Assembly: GCA_016868815.1 (NCBI GenBank)
Contig: VGFQ01000005.1
Location: forward strand, 1 to 64,000
DNA from: Bacteroidota bacterium
GTDB taxonomy: Bacteria; Bacteroidota; Bacteroidia; Chitinophagales; Chitinophagaceae
Direction: 5' to 3'
DNA: 64,000 bases
Under the pieces are notes generated by a model, which saw nothing but the letters and a program-made list of their open reading frames with translations, did no database searches and was not told the origin of the DNA. The position numbers and the translations under genes were made by a program. This document shows, one piece after another, positions 1 to 7,285 of this stretch. How positions within the stretch are numbered: the first letter of the stretch is position 1; the number at the start of each line of letters is the position of its first letter.

Positions 1-114
1 ACCAGTGATGAAGTAGCTGATCTACGAAATAAAAATCAGGAGCTTAAGGAACTTGTAGCTGATTTACTGCTTGAAAACAACATACTAAAAAAAAGTATCG
101 ACAGGCTGGCTTAA
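1..114 (+). CDS. IS3 transposase OrfA, C-terminal fragment
   Basis: The reading frame starting at base 1 is open for 37 codons and stops at TAA 112-114. The peptide is charged and leucine-rich (ELKELVADLLLENNILKKS), matching the leucine-zipper/coiled-coil tail that ends IS3 OrfA proteins and lets OrfA and OrfAB oligomerise. The helix-turn-helix that should precede it lies outside the window. An A8-G run (87-95) near its end is where ribosomes would slip into the orfB frame. The coding assignment is by frame and family layout; the fragment is too short for independent identification. Confidence 0.75.
   Translation, partial: TSDEVADLRNKNQELKELVADLLLENNILKKSIDRLA
87..95 (+). promoter_or_regulatory. 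A8-G slippery run for -1 programmed frameshifting
   Basis: Eight consecutive A followed by G lie within the orfA tail. The orfB frame (-1) is open from this run straight through to the annotated orfB ATG at 135, so a single -1 slip would make a continuous OrfAB. A-rich heptamers are the usual slip sites in the IS3 family. No downstream pseudoknot or stem was verified. Confidence 0.7.
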
Positions 115-134
115 ACGAAAAGTATGTTAAGTAT

Positions 135-1043
135 ATGAAACTAACAGCACAGGAGAAGCAGGAAGTAATTAAACTAGTGGAGGGTTCTGAACTAGGGGTT
201 CATCAAACGCTACAGAAGCTGGGTATTGCTAAAAGCACTTTTTACAAATGGTATAAGGTTTATTTAGACCAAGGGATGTTAGGATTAGAACCAAAGCCGC
301 CTGGTAATCGTAGGCAGTGGAATACCATCCCTGAAGGGGAAAGAACACTTGTAGTGGAACTGGCGTTAGAATACAGTGATTTATCTCCCAGGGAACTAGC
401 ATGTAAGCTCAGTGACACACGGGGTGTATTCATCTCTGAGTCAAGTGTTTATAGGATATTAAAGTCATGGGGATTGATCACCACACCTAAACATATCTTG
501 CTATGTGCTAGTGACTCCTTTGAAAAGAAAACCCAGTTTGTACATGAGATGTGGCAAACAGATTTTACTTACTTTAAAATCATTGGTTGGGGATGGTACT
601 ACCTAAGCACCATTATTGATGATTACAGCAGGTACATTGTCCACTGGGAGTTATGCAGCACGATGAAAGCTGAAAATGTTCAATCTAACATTGCTCAAGC
701 CTTAATAAAAGCAAAACTTAAACCTAGCCAAAGACCCGTTTTACTAAGTGATAATGGATCCTGCTATGTATCCTCTGAATTAAAGGATTATTTATCAACC
801 GTGAATATCAAATCCATCCATGGAAGGGTAATGCACCCACAGACACAAGGGAAAATAGAGAGGTATCACCGCTCCATGAAAAACATAGTAAAACTGGATA
901 ACTATTATCATCCAGAGCAGTTAGTAGATGCCATACAGGATTTTGTAGAATACTATAATCATGAACGTTACCATGAATCACTACAAAATGTCACCCCTTC
1001 GGATGTATATTATGGAAGGCAAGTACAAATACTCCCAAAATGA
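135..1043 (+). CDS. IS3-family transposase OrfB (DDE integrase core), apparently truncated by a nonsense mutation
   Basis: This is a 302-residue integrase-type transposase that would cut and join the IS ends. An N-terminal helix-turn-helix is followed by an rve catalytic core with D143 (WQTDF), D206 (LLSDNGS) and E242 (GKIERY). The last two are separated by exactly 35 residues, the classic D(35)E arrangement. The ATG at 135 is probably only an internal start: the frame is open upstream to the A8-G run, so the working product should be an OrfAB fusion. The stop at 1041-1043 is suspicious. Past it the same frame continues for 30 sense codons (ALIKQQSLKRRKQL...) to TAA 1134-1136. That tail is matched by a diverged remnant at 2172-2237, suggesting CGA became TGA. 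The catalytic triad is intact, so activity of the shortened form is uncertain. Confidence 0.9.
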   Translation: MKLTAQEKQEVIKLVEGSELGVHQTLQKLGIAKSTFYKWYKVYLDQGMLGLEPKPPGNRRQWNTIPEGERTLVVELALEYSDLSPRELACKLSDTRGVFISESSVYRILKSWGLITTPKHILLCASDSFEKKTQFVHEMWQTDFTYFKIIGWGWYYLSTIIDDYSRYIVHWELCSTMKAENVQSNIAQALIKAKLKPSQRPVLLSDNGSCYVSSELKDYLSTVNIKSIHGRVMHPQTQGKIERYHRSMKNIVKLDNYYHPEQLVDAIQDFVEYYNHERYHESLQNVTPSDVYYGRQVQILPK

Positions 1044-1070
1044 GCGCTCATTAAACAACAGTCCCTAAAA

Positions 1071-1164
1071 AGACGAAAACAACTATTTTTAAAAGAAAAA
1101 ATCCTACATTTAAACAACGAAACCCTCTACAACTAAACTGTTCACTTTTTTTGACGACATACAA
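1071..1164 (+). repeat. IS right-end repeat, copy A
   Basis: These 94 bp cover the last codons of the untruncated orfB plus the noncoding right end. By hand alignment about 80 of 91 aligned positions match 2175-2265. The most conserved part, CCCTCTACAACT followed by a run resembling CTGTTCACTTTTTTTGAC, should contain the terminal inverted repeat. Confidence 0.75.
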
Positions 1165-1167
1165 ATC

Positions 1168-1779
1168 ATGAATAAAATTGTAAGATTACTCACGCAAGAA
1201 ATTGCTACTGTCGTAATGCTTGGTGTCATCTCTGTTATCACTGCATGGGCAGGAGTACAATCGTCACTGCATGGTGATGGATCTAATACGGCCTTGGCAG
1301 CCTACATGCGCGGGCTTAATGAATCTCACAACATGTATCTAACCTCAGAGCTCAAATACAGAACCGATTTGGTTGTGTGGGCAGATAAGCAAACAATACT
1401 TAGCAAAGGCGGCAATATTTATTCAGGCTACTCAGCGGGCTCAGCTGAATTATTTGAACTGGCATTACCAATCCTAGCAGAAAAGCCAGAAAGCCAACTG
1501 GCTGAGTGTAAAGCGTATATGGATACATTATATGTGCCCCAAGGAGAAGTATTCGACAACGCGCTTAAATTTCTAAATGAATCCGAAACACTAAGTGAAT
1601 ATAGCGATAGGCTTCAAATGCTGACCGCGCTGCTCGCAATTGCCTTATTCATGCTTGGTATTACGTCGGTTATTCGCGCTCAAAAGTTAAAGTTTGCTGT
1701 TGTTCTTGGAGCTATCATTATAGCTTTTTTTAGCCTTGCTGTACTTTTTAGTGTACCTGTAGCGGGTGTACCTTGGTAA
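1168..1779 (+). CDS. Hypothetical membrane protein, three predicted TM segments
   Basis: I do not recognise this 203-residue protein. One hydrophobic segment lies near the N-terminus (about residues 12-30). A soluble, acidic middle domain of roughly 110 residues follows, with conserved-looking aromatic and Glu positions. Two hydrophobic segments close the protein (about 150-168 and 176-200). This suggests an inner-membrane protein with one extracytoplasmic or cytoplasmic domain. The ATG begins within about ten bases of the IS right end, so any native promoter was probably displaced by the insertion and expression may depend on the IS. It lies between two IS3 right-end copies in the same orientation and may be a passenger gene. 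Its sequence gives no hint of a catalytic role. Confidence 0.6.
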   Translation: MNKIVRLLTQEIATVVMLGVISVITAWAGVQSSLHGDGSNTALAAYMRGLNESHNMYLTSELKYRTDLVVWADKQTILSKGGNIYSGYSAGSAELFELALPILAEKPESQLAECKAYMDTLYVPQGEVFDNALKFLNESETLSEYSDRLQMLTALLAIALFMLGITSVIRAQKLKFAVVLGAIIIAFFSLAVLFSVPVAGVPW

Positions 1780-2144
1780 ATTCTTAAAAATTCTTGCCCA
1801 CTTACTCTCCAGTCTATTTACATACTCGAGCGAGCCTAACATCGTCTGAGGGGCAGCTTGTTTTTCTTATCGAATTTCTATTCTCGCCTGCAGATGAAAA
1901 CCAGATGAGATATATAATAATCTGGATGTCGTTGGCCCTCCAGACTACTTATACCCATTTATGAGAAATAATAAAATTTGTTTTTTTGGAAGTCACACAA
2001 ACAAAAACATAACCGGGAACATTAATTTGACTTATTGGGATGTGAATGTCTTTTAGAAATATCTTATTTACAGCATTTACTTTCTCCCTCTTATCACTTA
2101 TTTTATAAAATGGTTTAGTCAAAGAAGGAGATTACAGGAAACCT

Positions 2145-2237
2145 AAAAAAACTGTGCACCTTTCTGTGCTGAATAGACGAAACAATTATTTAAAAGAAAA
2201 AATTCTACAATTAAATGACAAAACCCTCTACAACTAG
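2145..2237 (+). pseudogene. Remnant of an IS3 OrfB C-terminus
   Basis: In one frame this reads KKTVHLSVLNRRNNYLKEK and continues to a stop at 2235-2237. Its second half aligns with the tail that follows the premature stop of the IS3 orfB at 1043: shared NRR/KRR, then LKEKIL, LN and TLYN. Upstream of about 2169 similarity to the complete element is lost. It is interpreted as the 3' relic of a related, mostly deleted IS copy. Confidence 0.6.
2155..2169. repeat. Left arm of a 15-bp inverted pair
   Basis: The sequence TGCACCTTTCTGTGC occurs here and, reverse-complemented and exact, at 6240-6254. The two arms bracket about 4.1 kb holding the oxidoreductase, SOUL and NTF2-like genes. This arm abuts the IS3 relic. 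Whether the pair marks ends of a mobile unit is unknown. Confidence 0.45.
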
Positions 2238-2265
2238 ACTGTCCACTTTCTTTGACAACCTACAA
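2175..2265 (+). repeat. IS right-end repeat, copy B (diverged)
   Basis: This is the second copy of the 1071-1164 repeat in the same orientation, with about 11 substitutions and three deleted bases. It includes the conserved CCCTCTACAACT block and the CTGTCCACTTTCTTTGAC terminus. It is a solo IS end with no transposase attached. Confidence 0.75.
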
Positions 2266-2573
2266 CAACTATGTTTGATACTGTAATGCAGGAATAAATG
2301 ATTGTATCGCGAACAAAATTCGTAACGTATACAAGTTCCCCAAATAACTTTATCTAATGTAGCAAGATATTCGCAGGTCTACATTGCTTCTGCACATCGA
2401 TTTAAGCATCACTGTGTTGCTATCGCCAATAACCAAAAAATACAGTAAATAGATTATTATGTTCATTACCATTGTTAGTTATCTTGTTCCTCTACTCCGG
2501 ACATTTCCTATCAATTGTGGATGCGTTCCTTGGTTTGTTCATACTCTATATTCATCATTTTTAAAAATTCAAC

Positions 2574-4316
2574 ATGATTAGTATTTTTTATTGTGTCCGG
2601 ATAATACATCGTTTTGTCCCTTCTTTTCTCATCTTTTTCTACTTTCTATGCCTTTGTCAGGTCAAAGCACAGCAACAACCCTCTCATATACAGTATGATA
2701 TTGTCATTTATGGGGGCACTTCCGCAGGCATAGCTGCAGCCATTCAAGGCTCACGTATGGGGAAAAAAGTACTGATCATCAATCAGGGTACGCGGTTGGG
2801 TGGACTTACCACGGGAGGATTGGGTCAAACCGATATAGGGAATAAACAGGCGATAGGTGGCATTGCACGTGAATTCTATCAGCGCATAAAGAGATATTAC
2901 GCAAAACCCGAGCATTGGTGCTGGCAGGACTCTGCGTCTTATTTTGCCGCCGGGTACAGGGCCAGTATGGGGAACGAGGATGCCATGTGGACCTTTGAGC
3001 CATCAGTCGCACTGAAGGTCTTTATGCAGATGCTCGAAGATGAAAAAAATATTACCACCGTAGTTAACCAGCGCCTCAATCGTGGAAGCGGTGTTAGACG
3101 GACAGGTTTGGCTATTCGATCCATTCAGATGGAAACGGGCCATGTCTATTCCGGCAAGATGTTCATCGATGCTACCTATGAGGGGGATCTTATGGCGGCA
3201 TCCGGGGTAAGATATACGATTGGCAGGGAGCCGTCAGTACAATATGGTGAAAGTCTTAATGGGGTACAGGCCAATAAAACAAGTTTGACGTTGCTTAAGA
3301 CGATATCCATGAATGGCCGTTACCACAACTTTGTCGAGGGTGTTGATCCCTATATTAAAAGGGGGGATGCCACAAGTGGGCTACTACCAGGTATCAATCC
3401 CAAAAGACCCGCTTCTGATGGTAGCGGGGATCATAAAATTCAAGCCTATTGTTTTAGGATGACTCTTACCGATCATCCCGATAACCGTATCCCTTTCACC
3501 AAGCCAAAGGATTATGATGAGCGTGACTATGAATTACTCTTCAGGAATTATGAGGTCGGAATGGGTGCAATTGAAAAAATGTATGATTATGGTGATCCAT
3601 TGGTACCCTGGATCAATTCACCCATGCCCAATCGAAAAACTGACACCAATAATCAAAAAGGGTTCTCAACGGATTACATTGGTCAGAACTATGCTTATCC
3701 GGAAGCCTCCTATCAAGACAGAGACCTTATCTTTCAAAGGCATAGAAGGTATCAGCAGGGACTTATGTGGACATTGGCAAATCATACTCGTATACCGCAA
3801 AAGGTCAGGGATGTCGTATCCAGGTGGGGCATGTGCAAAGATGAATTCCAAGCCAATGGGGGCTGGTCAGGACAGCTCTATATTCGTGAAGCCAGGCGCA
3901 TGGTCAGTGATTATGTCATGACCCAAAGAAACTGTGAAAAGCTGGAGGTTGCAAATGATGCTGTCGGATTGGGTGCTTATGGGATGGATTCTCATCATGT
4001 GCAGCGTTATGTGGATGAGCAAGGTTTTGTTAAGAATGAGGGTAATGTAGAGGCCCTTGTTCCCAGTCCCTTTGCCGTGAGTTATCGTTCTATCATACCC
4101 AAGCGCGGTGAAGTCACCAATCTCTTTGTCCCCATATGTTTATCTGCCTCACATATCGCTTATGGTTCCATTAGGATGGAGCCTGTTTTCATGATATTGG
4201 GCCAGAGCTCTGCCATTGCTGCTTCAGTTTCAATAGAAAAGAATATGGCTGTGCAGGATCTTGATCATAGCGAATTGCGGCCACTTTTGATAAAATTTGG
4301 CCAACGGCTGGAATAG
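2574..4316 (+). CDS. Secreted FAD-dependent oxidoreductase (FAD_oxidored family)
   Basis: This 580-residue protein opens with a hydrophobic signal peptide (about 1-32, ending VKAQ). A Rossmann FAD-binding start follows at about 41-84, where YGGTSAGIAAA replaces the usual GxGxxG, together with a RLGGLTTGGLG loop. The family (PF12831) binds FAD and is common in Bacteroidota and Planctomycetes near polysaccharide or amino-sugar degradation genes; its substrates are largely unknown. The length is close to that of family members carrying the full C-terminal domain. It is followed by a SOUL haem-binding gene, so a periplasmic redox role is plausible. Base composition is intermediate between the AT-rich island and the GC-rich flank. 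The first ATG is used because the signal peptide begins there. Confidence 0.85.
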   Translation: MISIFYCVRIIHRFVPSFLIFFYFLCLCQVKAQQQPSHIQYDIVIYGGTSAGIAAAIQGSRMGKKVLIINQGTRLGGLTTGGLGQTDIGNKQAIGGIAREFYQRIKRYYAKPEHWCWQDSASYFAAGYRASMGNEDAMWTFEPSVALKVFMQMLEDEKNITTVVNQRLNRGSGVRRTGLAIRSIQMETGHVYSGKMFIDATYEGDLMAASGVRYTIGREPSVQYGESLNGVQANKTSLTLLKTISMNGRYHNFVEGVDPYIKRGDATSGLLPGINPKRPASDGSGDHKIQAYCFRMTLTDHPDNRIPFTKPKDYDERDYELLFRNYEVGMGAIEKMYDYGDPLVPWINSPMPNRKTDTNNQKGFSTDYIGQNYAYPEASYQDRDLIFQRHRRYQQGLMWTLANHTRIPQKVRDVVSRWGMCKDEFQANGGWSGQLYIREARRMVSDYVMTQRNCEKLEVANDAVGLGAYGMDSHHVQRYVDEQGFVKNEGNVEALVPSPFAVSYRSIIPKRGEVTNLFVPICLSASHIAYGSIRMEPVFMILGQSSAIAASVSIEKNMAVQDLDHSELRPLLIKFGQRLE

Positions 4317-4371
4317 CAGTGACACCGAACATATATACGGGAATCCGTGTTGTTGTGTAAAAGGTCTATTC

Positions 4372-4968
4372 ATGAAAAATATGATCGTAGTACTATCCAT
4401 CCTTTTGTTGATTTTCATTGTATTTCAATCGTTCATGGCTATCTCTAGCTGCAATATTGAAAAGCAGAAATACAAGATCATCAAAAAAGAGAAGGATTAT
4501 GAGATCCGTTACTATCCTCCTGCCACTTTTGCGACCATAAACTCTTCTGCCAGGTCCTACCGGGAACTTTCCGGGGGTGGATTCAGGAAAATTGCTGGCT
4601 ATATATTTGGCAATAATGAAACTTCCACCAAGATCGCCATGACTTCACCTGTACATATGGACATCAACGAGTCGGGTTCTTCCATGAGCTTTGTCATGCC
4701 TTCTAAATACGATCTCAAGACCCTTCCACGTCCCAACGATGCCAGTGTGGAGATCCATGAAACCAAGGGCGAATATGCAGCAGCTATAGAATTTGGCGGT
4801 TATGCCAATGACGCTGCTATTCAAAAGTATGCCGGTCTCTTGGAAAATGCATTGAACGAAAAGGGGATAAAAGCCATTGGCAATTTTCGCTACCTAGGCT
4901 ACAATCCGCCCTATCAGGTGATGGGCAGAAAGAATGAAGTGATTGTGGAGGTGGAGTGGGAACAATAA
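4372..4968 (+). CDS. SOUL-family haem-binding protein
   Basis: The start is placed at ATG 4372 (MKNMIVVLSI), giving 198 residues; the longer upstream frame would overlap the preceding gene. A membrane anchor or signal segment lies at about residues 3-24. The SOUL/HEBP fold follows: a YKIIKKEKDYEIRYYPP strand pair, FRKIAGYIFG, the family hallmark KIAMTSPV, and a C-terminal RYLGYNPP segment. SOUL proteins bind haem or porphyrins; bacterial members are poorly characterised and often sit in redox or stress loci. The gene begins 55 bp after the FAD oxidoreductase on the same strand and is probably co-transcribed with it. Export through the N-terminal segment would place it on the periplasmic side. 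Confidence 0.88.
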   Translation: MKNMIVVLSILLLIFIVFQSFMAISSCNIEKQKYKIIKKEKDYEIRYYPPATFATINSSARSYRELSGGGFRKIAGYIFGNNETSTKIAMTSPVHMDINESGSSMSFVMPSKYDLKTLPRPNDASVEIHETKGEYAAAIEFGGYANDAAIQKYAGLLENALNEKGIKAIGNFRYLGYNPPYQVMGRKNEVIVEVEWEQ

Positions 4969-5445
4969 GATTTGATCAAGGTGTGTCTAATACAGCAGAT
5001 GTCATTTCATTATTTCGGTAGGTAAATTGTGCACGGCGGTTGCCACGTTTATAGGCATAGTACCCTTCATCGCATAGACTTAGGTTTCCACAACTGTAAA
5101 TAGGTTTGTTGGATTTAAATTGAGAAAAGGAGACTATCTAATAAGATAAAAATAGAAAGGCCATCCAAATGTATTTAATAGATAAAACATGATTAATGTA
5201 TTATGATCCTTCACAGGGTAAGGCTTTCACATGGATAAAATTGGTACAGTTCATATCAAAATATATAAACTCTGCTTTATACCAAAGTGGGTATAAGCAA
5301 AACATGAAAGATCTGTTTAAACGATCATTTAGAAAATGCTGCAAGCCTCATACCAAAACTGCAAGAAGAAAACCCTTGTAAGTCATGAACTTTCAAAGGT
5401 TTTTTATTTTGGCTGCGCAAAAAGGTGTGCAGAAAAGTAATAAAG
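4969..5445. other. Gene-free stretch between convergent genes
   Basis: A 61-codon frame (5196-5381) is open, but its lysine/arginine-rich product resembles no family and I do not accept it as a gene. A hairpin with T-runs near 5369-5410 is annotated separately. Nothing else is recognisable. Confidence 0.5.
5369..5410. terminator. Probable intrinsic terminator
   Basis: AAAACCCTTG (5369-5378) pairs, with one mismatch, with CAAAGGTTTT (5394-5403). A T-rich tract follows on the plus strand, and on the minus strand the stem is followed by TTTTCTTCTT. It lies just past the stop of the minus-strand NTF2-like gene and could terminate transcription from either side. Confidence 0.45.
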
Positions 5446-5937
5446 TTATTTTGTATCGTAAATAACCTGTTCCCAATCAATTTTACCATTCTTGATTGCA
5501 AATGACGCAAACGTTAAAGTAGATTTTTTTTCTCCTGTTTTTGCAGTTCTGGTAAACCTAACCCATGCATGGCCCCATTTATAGTCTTTGTATCTTTCAT
5601 TTTTCGAGTCTACAGTCACTACCTCTAAATTCGGATTACCAGGATCAACAGTCTCTCCAAGAGATTCTCTTTGTTTTTTGAACATTTCTATCCTATCAGT
5701 CATTTTTGTGCCTACTGTATCAGCATTATGATAGGATAAAGCTGAATCACTAAAGCAGGTAGCAAAAGTAGGCCAGTCTCCATTGCAGTATGCAGTTAAT
5801 GCTTTTTTCATTAAGTCAACTTCTGGACCCTCCTTAACACAACTTGAAGTATTGACTACTGTGTTTATTTTTTCACTAGTATTTGTACATGCATATATAG
5901 TTGCTGATACAAAAAGAAAAACTACTAATTGTTTCAT
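5446..5937 (-). CDS. SnoaL/NTF2-like lipoprotein
   Basis: This 163-residue protein begins with a lipoprotein signal (MKQLVVFLFVSATIYAC) whose cysteine at residue 17 would be lipidated. The remainder looks like an NTF2/SnoaL cone-fold domain: DLMKKALTAYCNGDWPTFATCFSDSAL is the typical helix-strand opening of the DUF4440/SnoaL-like group, followed by strands with WGHAWVRFTRT. Such domains are small-molecule binding pockets or minor enzymes, and function cannot be assigned from the fold. Location is the periplasmic face of a membrane. The gene stands alone, convergent with the SOUL gene, and has an AT-rich upstream region. The fold call is by pattern rather than by a profile search. Confidence 0.75.
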   Translation of the reverse strand: MKQLVVFLFVSATIYACTNTSEKINTVVNTSSCVKEGPEVDLMKKALTAYCNGDWPTFATCFSDSALSYHNADTVGTKMTDRIEMFKKQRESLGETVDPGNPNLEVVTVDSKNERYKDYKWGHAWVRFTRTAKTGEKKSTLTFASFAIKNGKIDWEQVIYDTK

Positions 5938-6306
5938 TGTTTAATTTTTGATTAATTAAATGTATGCTTAATTAAATCGGGTATGGCAATTCTCATCTTT
6001 AATATTTATTGAGCTAAACTGGAAACCAATATAAGTCATTCAATTTCATATGTTTTGACATGTAAACAAACTGAAATTACTTTTTTCATACTTTATTCCA
6101 TTATCAGTCGAAACTATTGAAAATCAATGCTGTAGCAATTCCAAAACAAAAATGATTACATTTCACATGTCTACTGACTATTTCAAACAACAACAAACAA
6201 TTGTAAATAAATTACTTGCAAGGAGTATCTTAAAATGATGCACAGAAAGGTGCATACCTTTTTTTACTAATTTTAGGTAGATCTAAACTACAAACCTTTA
6301 TAAATT
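5938..6306. other. AT-rich intergenic region between divergent genes
   Basis: No gene is seen. The region should hold the promoters of the minus-strand lipoprotein and the plus-strand small membrane proteins. It includes the right arm of the 15-bp inverted pair (6240-6254). That arm forms a short ATGCAC/GTGCAT hairpin followed by a T-run (about 6258-6264). Confidence 0.5.
6240..6254. repeat. Right arm of a 15-bp inverted pair
   Basis: GCACAGAAAGGTGCA is the exact reverse complement of 2155-2169. It overlaps a small hairpin with a following T-run, so a terminator-like origin is an alternative explanation to a mobile-element end. Confidence 0.45.
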
Positions 6307-6492
6307 ATGTTCAAAAAATTTACCGCTGCAGAAATGTTGATGCTGGTTGCTGCTTTTATGTCATTGATCTTTTCTGAAGCATTATGGTTCACAGGTGAAG
6401 CACAGTCAGCGATTTTTGTTGGTTTATGGGTGCCTTCTATCTTAGGCTTTACCATTTTGCTAAAATTAATCAAAAACCAAAAAAATGACTGA
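6307..6492 (+). CDS. Small membrane protein, two TM segments
   Basis: This 61-residue protein has two hydrophobic segments (about 8-27 and 35-54) separated by a short TGEAQSA turn and ends in a lysine/asparagine-rich tail. The opening MFKKFTAAEMLMLVAAFMSL resembles small conserved Bacteroidota membrane proteins of unknown function that I have seen annotated as hypothetical. The complementary strand is also open, but the hydrophobic periodicity favours this strand. Its stop overlaps the start of a second tiny membrane gene (6485-6580), suggesting translational coupling. A role as a small accessory subunit is possible but unproven. Confidence 0.7.
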   Translation: MFKKFTAAEMLMLVAAFMSLIFSEALWFTGEAQSAIFVGLWVPSILGFTILLKLIKNQKND

Positions 6493-6580
6493 TCTGATCC
6501 CTTTTTTTGCTGCTTTTGTCACAATATTATTTTCAATCGGATTTCTTCTTATCCTAAGAAGTTTTAACTCTAATAAATAG
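6485..6580 (+). CDS. Miniature single-TM protein coupled to the upstream gene
   Basis: The 31-codon frame MTDLIPFFAAFVTILFSIGF continues to LLILRSFNSNK and stops at TAG 6578-6580. One long hydrophobic helix (about residues 4-25) is followed by a short basic tail, the usual form of a membrane miniprotein with a cytoplasmic C-terminus. Its ATG lies inside the last codons of the preceding small membrane protein, an 8-base overlap, which supports coupled translation. Such frames fall below most gene-calling cut-offs. Confidence 0.5.
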   Translation: MTDLIPFFAAFVTILFSIGFLLILRSFNSNK

Positions 6581-7285
6581 GAATGTTGTTGTGTTTTTAT
6601 TTCGGCTGAAAAATCAACATAACAATAATATTTCTACTTGATTTGTGCTTAGTATATCTTATTTGCTATAATAGTTAAAAGCTAGAATGTATTATATGAC
6701 TCTAGCTATTACCATCAATTTATTCAAGATTTTTTAACAGTAAGCATCATTCTTATGATCTCGGATCTACTAATAGATGATATATAGAATAAAATAATCT
6801 AATGATTTCAACGATACTATCAGATCAGAATATACTATAATGTGAAAATGATACTAAAAAAAATAACATTAGTTCTTACTAACAATTCATTATCCAAGAT
6901 GTCAATCTAATTTTTCTATAAAAAATCCTCATACTGAATTCAATTTGATATTAATAATTTATTGTATAATAATTTTATATCTCAACAAAAAATGTCATCC
7001 TATTTATGTATTTCAGCCCATCCATTTTATGGAAGAATTTCCATCCAATAATTGCCTGCCTATCACAAAATATTCATACGGTAAATTTCTATGATTATCA
7101 GATGAGTTGTATATTTTTCGACATCACATCTGATTCAAGAAAGAAATTTCCCCTCGTAACATATAAGTCCGGTATTTATGCGTAGGATTATGACATTTTA
7201 TGAAAGATGGTGATAGTTCACACTGTGTATTACACGAAAAGAACATCATTCCAATTAAATATCATATCAAAAAATTAATTATATA
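6581..7285. other. Very AT-rich gene-free stretch
   Basis: About 700 bp hold no open frame of note on either strand and no recognisable RNA. Runs of A and T are frequent. The promoter for the three-gene operon that begins at 7286 should lie at the right end. No repeat structure is evident by eye. Confidence 0.6.

Larger units (their letters stand above)
1..1160 (+). mobile_element. IS3-family insertion sequence, left end outside the window
   Basis: The segment holds the end of an orfA, an orfB with a DDE integrase core, and a right-end sequence after orfB. The left inverted repeat and most of orfA lie before position 1. The right boundary is estimated from where similarity to a second, diverged copy (2175-2265) fades, near 1155-1164. 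The orfA/orfB layout, in which orfB is in the -1 frame relative to orfA, is typical of the IS3 family. The element lies in AT-rich DNA unlike the GC-rich remainder of the window. The exact IS name and terminal repeats cannot be fixed without the left end. Confidence 0.85.
1780..2573. other. AT-rich gene-free stretch with IS remnant
   Basis: No complete gene is supported here. The stretch contains the diverged IS3 right-end remnant (about 2145-2265) and one arm of a 15-bp inverted pair (2155-2169). The rest is AT-rich with frequent stops in all frames. The promoter of the oxidoreductase starting at 2574 should lie in the last few hundred bases, but no convincing element is visible. Confidence 0.6.

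Noticed and set aside
5196-5381. A 61-codon frame in the intergenic gap
   Set aside because: It is basic and low-complexity, has no recognisable start context or homologue, and overlaps a hairpin.
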